Below, in pieces: positions 1-5,252 of a stretch of DNA of 5,931 bases. A program made the position numbers and the translations under genes. Origin of the DNA: an uncultured Collinsella sp. (GTDB lineage: Bacteria; Actinomycetota; Coriobacteriia; Coriobacteriales; Coriobacteriaceae); NCBI GenBank assembly GCA_902495985.1, contig CABUZF010000081.1, positions 1 through 5,931 on the forward strand. The letters are read 5' to 3'. Positions within the stretch are counted from its first letter, which is position 1; each line of letters begins with the position of its first letter. Under the pieces are notes generated by a model. The model was not told the origin of the DNA, did no database searches, and was given only the letters and a program-made list of their open reading frames with translations.

Positions 1-328
1 CCTGCGGTTCGAACCCCAGCTCACGCAGACCGTCCAGCAGCAGTGCGACATTGGATGCATCGCGCGCGGCGCTCGTGCAGGTGGTGCAGACGCACGCGGC
101 TCCAAAGGCACGCGCCTCATCCACAAACATGTGACACGCATCGAGCACACGCTCGACAGCCGCTTCGCAAAAGCGGCCCGTCGCGTCCACGCCCTCGCCC
201 AAGTCGGTGATCTCGGTATGCTTGGACGATTCCACAATCGCCCCGCCCTCGACCTGCGCCAGCACCAGTCGCGACGACACCGTTCCCAAGTCGATCGCGG
301 CCACCTTATATCGTTTGCAATCTGCCAT
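1..328 (-). CDS. Ppx/GppA-family phosphatase, N-terminal part (cut by window edge)
   Basis: This is the first 109 codons of an exopolyphosphatase / guanosine pentaphosphate phosphatase family protein. These are cytoplasmic enzymes of the actin/ASKHA fold that hydrolyse polyphosphate or pppGpp. Reading from the ATG at 328, the sequence shows the phosphate-1 loop AAIDLGTVSSRLVLAQVEGG (residues 10-29) and then CTTCTSAARDASN (81-93), which matches the family's conserved ATxAxRxAxN segment. The start is supported by a strong GGAGGGG at 337-343, 8 nt upstream of the ATG. It begins 20 nt after the stop of the FtsB-like gene and so is probably co-transcribed with it. In the first loop, Val stands where many family members have Asn (DxGSNSxRL). 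The C-terminal domains lie outside the window, so exopolyphosphatase cannot be separated from GppA. The family call is firm; the exact substrate is unknown. Confidence 0.88.
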   Translation of the reverse strand, partial: MADCKRYKVAAIDLGTVSSRLVLAQVEGGAIVESSKHTEITDLGEGVDATGRFCEAAVERVLDACHMFVDEARAFGAACVCTTCTSAARDASNVALLLDGLRELGFEPQ

Positions 329-348
329 TGCGGGCTCCCCTCCGGGCG

Positions 349-1110
349 CTATTTGCCGTTGGACACGACCGTCTGGCCCTCGACGCCGTTAAACCCAAAC
401 AGCATGTCGAGCGCCTGGATGTACCACGGGGCGTCCTTACCGACTTCTTCGATTTCCTTGGCAACTTCGCTGGCCTTCTTGGCGTTCGACGACTTCTGGC
501 TCGACGAGGCATCCGAATCGCCGTCCAGGCCCTGCACTTCAATCCTCTTCTCGCCGGGCATCACCAGGCCCAGGTCCTCGGATGCCGCGTCCTTGATACC
601 CTCCTCCGAGAGCAGCTTGTCGACGCTTTTTTGCAGCTCATCATTGTATTGCTGGCGAATCTCGACCTGCTTGGCCAAGATATCGCTCGAACGCTTTGCC
701 ACGTACAGGTCGCGCACGGGGAAATACAGGCTCACGAGCACCAGGGCAACGACGATGCCGATGAATAGCCCTCGCTGAGGACCGTGGGTAAAGTCGTAGA
801 TCGCCTTGACCACCGCGTTGTCGTTGGCGTAGTGCATAAAGTCCGAGCCCGAAAGACGGCTCGAGGGCCTGCTCGACCTGTCGTGCGTCTGGGCCGAGGG
901 ACGCGACGCATGCGACGAACGTGCCGGGCGCACTGGTCCATCTGCCAAAGTATTCACATGAGCATTGGGGCGCGAGGTACTTGTCGGGCGCTGCGTGGAG
1001 CGGTCGGCGCCGGCGTAGGCGGACCCACCGAGCTGCACCGTGCGCGCACGGCGAGGCGACGGCTCACGCGAACCGGCGGAATAGTACCTGTTGTCGTAAA
1101 TCTGATCCAT
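349..1110 (-). CDS. FtsB/DivIC-like septum formation initiator, single-pass membrane protein
   Basis: This encodes a 253-residue division protein of the FtsB/DivIC family, which joins FtsL and FtsQ/DivIB in the divisome and acts at the membrane. The order visible is: a long Ser/Arg/Pro-rich, probably disordered cytoplasmic tail (1-110); one transmembrane helix (about 114-131, FIGIVVALVLVSLYF); a charged coiled-coil stretch (about 137-170); and the family's post-coil segment EGIKDAASEDLGLVMPGE (170-187). A Ser/Lys/Glu-rich linker and a hydrophobic C-terminus (WYIQALDMLFGF) follow. It is much longer than the roughly 100-residue proteobacterial FtsB, but actinobacterial members with long N-tails are known. 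The frame stays open to 1236, but that extension runs through the eno terminator. The ATG at 1110, with a modest AAGG (1116-1119) 5 nt upstream, is preferred. It lies between eno and ppx, as in other actinobacteria. FtsB versus DivIC naming is not resolvable here. Confidence 0.85.
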   Translation of the reverse strand: MDQIYDNRYYSAGSREPSPRRARTVQLGGSAYAGADRSTQRPTSTSRPNAHVNTLADGPVRPARSSHASRPSAQTHDRSSRPSSRLSGSDFMHYANDNAVVKAIYDFTHGPQRGLFIGIVVALVLVSLYFPVRDLYVAKRSSDILAKQVEIRQQYNDELQKSVDKLLSEEGIKDAASEDLGLVMPGEKRIEVQGLDGDSDASSSQKSSNAKKASEVAKEIEEVGKDAPWYIQALDMLFGFNGVEGQTVVSNGK

Positions 1111-1147
1111 GTGCGCCTTGTGCGGTTGAGGTTTGTTTGCGCTAAGT

Positions 1148-1159
1148 ATTCTAGTTATA
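1148..1159 (-). promoter_or_regulatory. Possible -10 region for the FtsB-like/ppx unit
   Basis: On the minus strand the gap between the eno terminator and the FtsB-like start contains TATAACTAGAAT, giving two overlapping -10-like hexamers (TATAAC and TAGAAT). They stand out as an AT-rich island in GC-rich sequence, about 38-50 nt upstream of the ATG. I see no convincing -35 hexamer at 16-18 bp from either. A promoter is expected here, because the upstream gene ends in a strong terminator. The exact position is a guess. Confidence 0.35.
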
Positions 1160-1201
1160 GCACGAGCGCGCGCACCGCCTTCGCCAGCCTTTGCTCGACA
1201 T

Positions 1202-1233
1202 AAAAAAGGCGCTGAGCCATATGGCCCAGCGCC
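1202..1233 (-). terminator. Rho-independent terminator of eno
   Basis: On the minus strand a hairpin (1233-1208) has a 7-bp stem GGCGCTG/CAGCGCC, one mismatch, then GCC/GGC closing a 4-nt ATAT loop. It is followed directly by six Ts (1207-1202). This is a textbook intrinsic terminator about 70 nt after the enolase stop codon. It separates eno from the downstream FtsB-like gene, which must therefore have its own promoter or depend on read-through. There is no T-run on the plus-strand side, so it acts in one direction. Confidence 0.92.
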
Positions 1234-1305
1234 CACAGCGCTTTGCGGCGTCCAGCCAAGGCGGGGCGGAGCCGAGTCAGCCTCCCCCTCGCCAAATTCG
1301 CCCGT

Positions 1306-2595
1306 TTAGCGAATGTTGTAGAACGCGGCCTTGCCGGCGTAGCGCGCGCTGCCCTCGAGCTCGTCCTCGATGCGGATGAGCTGGTTGTACTTGGCGATAC
1401 GGTCGCTGCGGCACGGGGCGCCCGACTTGATCTGGCCGGCGTTGACGCCCACGACCAGGTCGGCGATCGTGGAGTCCTCGGTCTCGCCGGAGCGGTGGCT
1501 CACGATGCAGGCGTAACCGGCCTCCTTGGCGGTCTCGATGGCCTCGAGCGACTCGGTGAGCGTACCGATCTGGTTGACCTTGACCAGGATCGCGTTGGCG
1601 GCGCCCAGCTCAATGCCCTTCTTGAGGCGCTCGGTGTTGGTGACGAACAGGTCGTCGCCTACGAGCTGCACCTTATTGCCAATGCGGCGGGTAAGCTCGA
1701 CCCAGCCGTCCCAGTCCTCCTCGGCCATGCCGTCCTCGATGGAGATGATGGGATAGGTGTCGACGAGCTTCTCCCAGTAATCAACCATCTGGGCGCTCGT
1801 GTACTCAACGCCCTCGCCCTTGAGCTCGTACATGCCGGTCTCGGCGTTGTAGAACTCGGTCGATGCCGGATCCATGGCGTACATGAAGTCGACGCCGGGC
1901 TTAAAGCCAGCCTTCTCGACGGCCTTGGTGATGTACTCGAACGGCTCGGCATTGGTCTTGAGGTTGGGCGCGAAGCCGCCCTCGTCGCCCACGCCACCGC
2001 CCAGGCCGGCCTCGTGCAGCACGCCCTTGAGGGTGTGATAGACCTCGGCGCACCAGCGCAGGCCCTCGGCAAAGCTCGGGGCGCCCACCGGCATGATCAT
2101 GAACTCCTGAAAGTCGACGTTGTTGTCGGCATGCACGCCGCCGTTGAGGATGTTCATCATAGGCGTGGGCAGCAAGTGGGCGTTGACGCCGCCCAGGTAC
2201 TGGTACAGCGACAGGCCCGCCGACTCTGCCGCAGCGCGGGCAACGGCCAGCGATACGCCCAGAATGGCGTTGGCGCCGAGCTTGGTTTTGTTGGGCGTAC
2301 CGTCGGCGGCAATCAGTGCGGCATCAACGGCACGCTGATCGAAGGCATCGAGGCCCACGACGGCGTTGGCGCACTCGTTGTTGACGTGCTCGACGGCTTG
2401 CGAAACGCCCTTGCCCAGGTAGCGGCCCTTGTCGCCGTCGCGCAGCTCGCAAGCTTCGAAAGCGCCGGTCGAAGCGCCCGAAGGCACCATCGCGCGACCG
2501 AAGCTGCCGTCCTCGAGCACGACCTCGACCTCGACGGTAGGGTTACCGCGGCTGTCGAGTACCTCACGACCGTAGACGTCCAAAATGTCACTCAT
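1306..2595 (-). CDS. eno: Enolase (phosphopyruvate hydratase)
   Basis: Enolase converts 2-phosphoglycerate to phosphoenolpyruvate in glycolysis and gluconeogenesis, is cytosolic, and needs Mg2+. The 429-residue length is typical of the family. Visible family signatures include SGASTGAFEACELRD (39-53), NGGVHADNNVDFQEF with H155 and E164 (151-165), and GDEGGFAP with E205. The Mg-ligand set is D242 (MDPAS), E287 (SIEDGMAEEDW) and D314 (LVGDDLFVTN). Catalytic K339 lies in ILVKVNQIGTLTE, and the signature SHRSGETED (366-374) and K390 follow. All expected catalytic residues are present. The ATG at 2595 has GAGGGAG at 2601-2607, 5 nt upstream. It is monocistronic, with a terminator at 1202-1233 and a likely promoter near 2700. 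A long open frame on the opposite strand is a shadow of this GC-rich gene. Confidence 0.99.
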   Translation of the reverse strand: MSDILDVYGREVLDSRGNPTVEVEVVLEDGSFGRAMVPSGASTGAFEACELRDGDKGRYLGKGVSQAVEHVNNECANAVVGLDAFDQRAVDAALIAADGTPNKTKLGANAILGVSLAVARAAAESAGLSLYQYLGGVNAHLLPTPMMNILNGGVHADNNVDFQEFMIMPVGAPSFAEGLRWCAEVYHTLKGVLHEAGLGGGVGDEGGFAPNLKTNAEPFEYITKAVEKAGFKPGVDFMYAMDPASTEFYNAETGMYELKGEGVEYTSAQMVDYWEKLVDTYPIISIEDGMAEEDWDGWVELTRRIGNKVQLVGDDLFVTNTERLKKGIELGAANAILVKVNQIGTLTESLEAIETAKEAGYACIVSHRSGETEDSTIADLVVGVNAGQIKSGAPCRSDRIAKYNQLIRIEDELEGSARYAGKAAFYNIR

Positions 2596-2668
2596 GTTGT
2601 CTCCCTCTCACTTGAAAACGTAGTTGATGCAAGCGACTGGCCAACTGTGCACCATCGGTGCGCCTCCG

Positions 2669-2713
2669 TAAGTTAGCCATGTCGCACTTTTTGCATTATG
2701 CCCTAAGTTAGCC
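2669..2713. repeat. Two direct copies of TAAGTTAGCC flanking the likely eno -10
   Basis: The 10-bp sequence TAAGTTAGCC (GGCTAACTTA on the minus strand) occurs at 2669-2678 and again at 2704-2713, 35 bp apart. The two copies bracket the CATAAT hexamer proposed as the eno -10. The distal copy read on the minus strand, TTCGGCTAACTTAG, matches 11 of 14 positions of the DtxR/IdeR-type core TTAGGCTAACCTAA from memory; the proximal copy matches less well (9 of 14). A pair of operator sites is plausible. Which regulator binds, and whether it controls eno or the rightward ATPase gene, is not shown by the sequence. Confidence 0.45.
2695..2700 (-). promoter_or_regulatory. Likely -10 hexamer (CATAAT) of the eno promoter
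   Basis: On the minus strand CATAAT (in GGGCATAATGC) is the best -10-like hexamer upstream of enolase. Transcription would start near 2688, leaving a leader of about 90 nt before the ATG at 2595. I find no good -35 at the usual spacing, so the promoter may rely on an activator or be misplaced. The two TAAGTTAGCC copies on either side are consistent with a regulated promoter. Confidence 0.4.
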
Positions 2714-2738
2714 GAAGGATACATATGAATTGGAGAAA

Positions 2739-2864
2739 TCATTCTTTGAGGCTCTTATTTTTGCACCGAGCATTCATCTCTAGAGGTCGCCCCCCCCCAT
2801 TAAATTCTTCTATCGGCATACCGTCTTTACCTGGCTTGCGAATGAAAGAGCCAATAATGTGCTT
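2739..2864 (-). pseudogene. Possible 3' remnant of an unrecognised gene (41 codons)
   Basis: This minus-strand frame is open for 41 codons between an in-frame TGA (2865-2867) and a TGA stop (2739-2741). The peptide looks protein-like: it begins KHIIGSFIRKPGKDGMPIEE, then FNGGGRPLEMN, and ends CKNKSLKE. It mixes charged and hydrophobic residues, unlike the translations of the other frames here. The only ATG inside would give 28 residues and has no clear ribosome-binding site, so the segment may be the tail of a decayed gene or chance. Three consecutive Gly codons are the C9 tract (2790-2798). I do not recognise the family. It lies in the lower-GC region beside the ATPase gene and may share its origin. 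Confidence 0.28.
2790..2798. repeat. C9 homopolymer tract
   Basis: Nine consecutive C residues lie in an otherwise AT-richer intergenic stretch, about 174 bp upstream of the ATPase start. Runs of this length are prone to slippage in replication and in sequencing. The tract sits inside the possible minus-strand gene remnant, where it encodes three glycines, and well upstream of the likely ATPase promoter. Confidence 0.9.
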
Positions 2865-2877
2865 TCACATCGTGCAA

Positions 2878-2961
2878 AGTTCTGGATATCGTGCAATTCT
2901 AAGGGTCTGAAGTTCTGGATATCGTGCATAATCGAACTATAAAAGTTCTGGATATCGTGCA
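2878..2961 (+). repeat. Three identical 18-bp direct repeats at exact 33-bp spacing
   Basis: The sequence AGTTCTGGATATCGTGCA occurs without mismatch at 2878-2895, 2911-2928 and 2944-2961. The two 15-bp gaps are unrelated to each other (ATTCTAAGGGTCTGA and TAATCGAACTATAAA). A partial copy, ATCGTGCA, precedes the array at 2869-2876, out of the 33-bp phase. Each repeat contains the palindrome GATATC. The array ends 10 nt before the ATPase ATG. The second copy overlaps the expected -35 region and the third the expected transcription start. This arrangement suggests protein-binding sites, about three helical turns apart, that control the ATPase gene. The unit is too short and the gaps too small for a CRISPR array. 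Confidence 0.93.
2938..2943 (+). promoter_or_regulatory. Likely -10 (TATAAA) of the ATPase gene, embedded in the repeats
   Basis: TATAAA lies in the gap between the second and third 18-bp repeats, 28 nt before the ATG at 2972. Transcription would start near 2950, inside the third repeat. The hexamer 17 bp upstream (CTGGAT, 2915-2920) is a poor -35 and falls within the second repeat. A protein bound to the repeats could therefore block or replace sigma-factor contacts. The placement is inferred. Confidence 0.42.
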
Positions 2962-2971
2962 CGAGGTAGCC

Positions 2972-4339
2972 ATGCTTAAACGAAAAGCCTATGACAAACT
3001 ACTAAAATGGAAGCATGAAAGCGCCGGTAAAACAGCACTTCTTATTGAAGGAGCCCGCCGCGTCGGCAAGAGCACGCTTGCCCGCACGTTTGGAGAAACC
3101 GAATACAAGTCCTGCCTTGTCATTGATTTCTTTCAAGCACCTGCCGAAGTTAAGCAATATTTTGAGGACTATCGCACTGACTTCGACTCGCTCTTCCTCT
3201 ATCTCTCGGTTTTCTATAACGTCAAACTCTATGAACACGAGACGCTTATCGTCTTTGACGAGGTCCAGATGTACCCGCAAGCACGCGGACTCATCAAGTA
3301 TCTCGTTGCAGACGGACGTTACGACTACATCGAAACTGGATCCCTGCTCAGCATCAAGCAGAACATTAAAGATATCGTCATCCCATCCGAGGAAGAGTCT
3401 CTGGAACTTGAGCCCCTCGACTTTGAGGAGTTTCTTTGGGGCATGGACGAAAAGGGGCTGGCCGATCTCATTCGCATGAGTTTTAACAAGATGAAGCCGC
3501 TCCCCGATGCCCTACATCGCAGAGCGCTCTCCCTTATGCGCGAATACATGCTTGTAGGCGGCATGCCTGAGCCGGTATCCATCTATGTTGAACAGCGCGC
3601 TTTTGCGCCCGTCGACGCTTCGAAGCGCCGAATCGTCCAGCTCTATCGCAACGATATCTCTCGTTTTGCAACCGGTTACGAATTCAAAGTCGTCTCCGTA
3701 CTCGATGGCATCCCGGGTCAGCTCTCTAGGCACGAAAAACGATTCAAGCTTTCCTCACTTGATAAAAACGCACGCATGCGCACCTACGAAGAAGCTTTCT
3801 TTTGGCTGGCGGACGCGCGAATTGCCAATATCTGCTATGCCGCAAGCGAACCGAGCGTGGGCCTTTCACTCAGCATGGAGCAAACGGCCCTCAAGTGCTA
3901 CATGGCAGACACCGGCCTGCTTGTAACGCTTGCCTTTTCTGACAACAACGATACCGATGAAGACGTTTACAGGGCCGTGCTTCGCGGCGACATCGGATTG
4001 AACGAAGGAATGCTTACCGAAAACTACGTTGCCCAATCTCTAAAGGCCAATGGACACAGGCTCTTCTTTTATTCCCAAAGCGGAAAGAAGGAGGGGGAGG
4101 AGCGCATGGAAATCGACTTCCTCGTTACCCGACCCTATGTCAATGCCGCCGGAAAGCCGCGCATCAGCCCCATCGAAGTTAAGTCGCCACGCAGATACGG
4201 AACCATCTCCCTCGACCGATTCCGCGCGCGCTTTAACAAGAAGATTGGGACGGCCTACGTGTTGCACCCTAAGCAACTCGAGTGGGATGCCGAAGCGCAG
4301 CTGGCGCATCTTCCGTTGTATATGGCTTTTTGCTTGTAG
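2972..4339 (+). CDS. AAA-family ATP-binding protein with C-terminal DUF4143 domain
   Basis: This 455-residue protein has an N-terminal AAA domain: Walker A GARRVGKST (27-35), Walker B TLIVFDE (91-97), a sensor-like ETGS (121-124), and the family blocks LEPLDFEEFL (146-155) and GGMPEP (196-201). A helical linker leads to the C-terminal DUF4143 region with CYMADTGLL (309-317), E350 in TENYV, D382 in EIDFL and E402-V-K404 in IEVK. These last residues match a PD-(D/E)XK nuclease-like core. The family is widespread in gut bacteria and its physiological role is poorly defined. The ATG at 2972 has GAGGT at 2963-2967. An in-frame GTG at 2924 would add 16 residues encoded by the repeats and is less likely. 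The gene is solitary, opposite in strand and visibly lower in GC than its neighbours, suggesting acquisition. It appears intact. ATP binding is well supported; nuclease activity is an inference. Confidence 0.92.
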   Translation: MLKRKAYDKLLKWKHESAGKTALLIEGARRVGKSTLARTFGETEYKSCLVIDFFQAPAEVKQYFEDYRTDFDSLFLYLSVFYNVKLYEHETLIVFDEVQMYPQARGLIKYLVADGRYDYIETGSLLSIKQNIKDIVIPSEEESLELEPLDFEEFLWGMDEKGLADLIRMSFNKMKPLPDALHRRALSLMREYMLVGGMPEPVSIYVEQRAFAPVDASKRRIVQLYRNDISRFATGYEFKVVSVLDGIPGQLSRHEKRFKLSSLDKNARMRTYEEAFFWLADARIANICYAASEPSVGLSLSMEQTALKCYMADTGLLVTLAFSDNNDTDEDVYRAVLRGDIGLNEGMLTENYVAQSLKANGHRLFFYSQSGKKEGEERMEIDFLVTRPYVNAAGKPRISPIEVKSPRRYGTISLDRFRARFNKKIGTAYVLHPKQLEWDAEAQLAHLPLYMAFCL

Positions 4340-4362
4340 AGACCTCTCTGTGATGCGCTGAC

Positions 4363-4401
4363 GCAAACGAATACTGCGTGAGGCGCAGGTCACTCGTTTG
4401 C
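4363..4401. terminator. Inverted repeat between the convergent ATPase and mazG genes
   Basis: An 8-bp perfect stem GCAAACGA (4363-4370) / TCGTTTGC (4394-4401) encloses a second hairpin, CTGCG (4374-4378) / CGCAG (4384-4388), with a 5-nt loop. The structure lies just after the ATPase stop and overlaps the last codons and stop of mazG on the other strand. It could end or protect both transcripts. No U-tract longer than three follows on either strand, so it is not a canonical intrinsic terminator. Confidence 0.4.
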
Positions 4402-5250
4402 CTTTGCGGCGTCCCACAGGTCGTTGAGGCCGTGGGTCGAAAGCTCGGCAAGATCAACATGGGCATCGGCCGCCATCTGCTCCATCGCAGCCCAGCGACG
4501 GCGGAACTTGGCCGTGCTGGCACGCAGGGCGCTCTCGGCGTCGATTCCCTCTTTGCGCGCAACGTTGACTAGAGCAAAGAGCAGGTCGCCAAACTCCATT
4601 TCGCGCTCGGGCGAGCCGGGCTCCTCGGCCTCAAACTCGGCACGCTCCTCGGCAACCTCGTTCCACACATCCTGGACCGTCTCCCACTCAAAGCCCACGG
4701 CAGCCGCCTTGCGCGACACCTTCTGAGCCTGCATCAGCGCCGGCAGATGCGTAGGCACGCCGTCGAGCAGGCCCTCGGGCGCAACCTCGCCCGCCGCCAC
4801 GGCCTTGTCCTTGGCAGCCTTCTCGGCAAGCTTAACCTCGTCCCAGATCTTGAGCACCTCATCGGAGTTATCGGCGTCCGCATCGCCAAACACGTGTGGG
4901 TGACGGCGGATGAGCTTGGCGTCAATATCGCGTGCCACATCGGCCAGCGTAAACTCACCGGCGTCCGCCGCAATCTGCGCATGCAGTACCACCTGCATGA
5001 GTACGTCGCCCAGCTCCTCGCGAAGGTGTGCCGCGTCGTCGGCCTCGATGCAATCGAGCGCCTCGTAGGCCTCCTCGATCATGTTCTTGCCGATGCTCTG
5101 ATGCGTCTGCTCGCGGTCCCACGGGCAGCCGTCGGGCTGACGCAGGCGCCAAATGGTCTGCACCAGATGCTGCAGCTCGGCCGACGCGTCGACCAGCGTG
5201 GACAGGTCGCGCGAACCCTCGGCATTTTGCTGAGCCATATGCTGTGCCAC
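4390..5250 (-). CDS. mazG: Nucleoside triphosphate pyrophosphohydrolase MazG
   Basis: MazG hydrolyses (d)NTPs to the monophosphate and pyrophosphate, cleaning the nucleotide pool, and in some bacteria influences ppGpp levels; it is cytosolic. The 286-residue protein has two MazG domains. The first has GCPWDREQTHQSI (41-53), the metal-binding EE59-60xxE63 and E79xxD82 (EELGD), and RRHPHVFG (115-122). The second has VGFEW (185-189), EE201-202xxE205 and E219xxD222 (EFGDLLF). Both Mg-binding sets are intact. The GTG at 5250 is chosen because GGAGGAGG (5258-5265) lies 7 nt upstream. The longer frame to 5358 only reads out of frame through the preceding gene, and an ATG at 5238 lacks such a site. 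It starts 2 nt after the phosphoesterase stop, so the two are an operon and probably translationally coupled. The adjacent ATPase gene is convergent. Confidence 0.96.
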   Translation of the reverse strand: MAQHMAQQNAEGSRDLSTLVDASAELQHLVQTIWRLRQPDGCPWDREQTHQSIGKNMIEEAYEALDCIEADDAAHLREELGDVLMQVVLHAQIAADAGEFTLADVARDIDAKLIRRHPHVFGDADADNSDEVLKIWDEVKLAEKAAKDKAVAAGEVAPEGLLDGVPTHLPALMQAQKVSRKAAAVGFEWETVQDVWNEVAEERAEFEAEEPGSPEREMEFGDLLFALVNVARKEGIDAESALRASTAKFRRRWAAMEQMAADAHVDLAELSTHGLNDLWDAAKANE

Positions 5251-5252
5251 GG

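Noticed and set aside
131..778. A 215-codon plus-strand frame across the ppx and FtsB-like genes
   Set aside because: It is antisense to both recognised genes, crosses their junction, and shows no domain or ribosome-binding site.
1111..1236. N-terminal extension of the FtsB-like protein to the ATG at 1236
   Set aside because: It would be translated from within the eno terminator hairpin and across the likely promoter, and has no ribosome-binding site.
1243..2676. A 477-codon open frame on the plus strand opposite enolase
   Set aside because: It is a shadow of the GC-rich eno codons. The translation is Val/Ala/Leu/Gly-rich with no recognisable domain, while the minus strand encodes a complete enolase with all catalytic residues.
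2725..2910. A 61-codon plus-strand frame starting ATG upstream of the ATPase
   Set aside because: It has no ribosome-binding site, runs through the C9 tract into the repeats, and its translation has no protein-like pattern. The minus-strand frame over the same bases looks more plausible.
2878..2961. CRISPR array
   Set aside because: The repeats are only 18 bp, the gaps only 15 bp, there are just three copies, and no cas gene is nearby.
2596..4389. Insertion sequence or integrative element around the ATPase
   Set aside because: I find no transposase or integrase, no terminal inverted repeats and no evident target-site duplication. Acquisition is suggested only by composition, strand and gene order.
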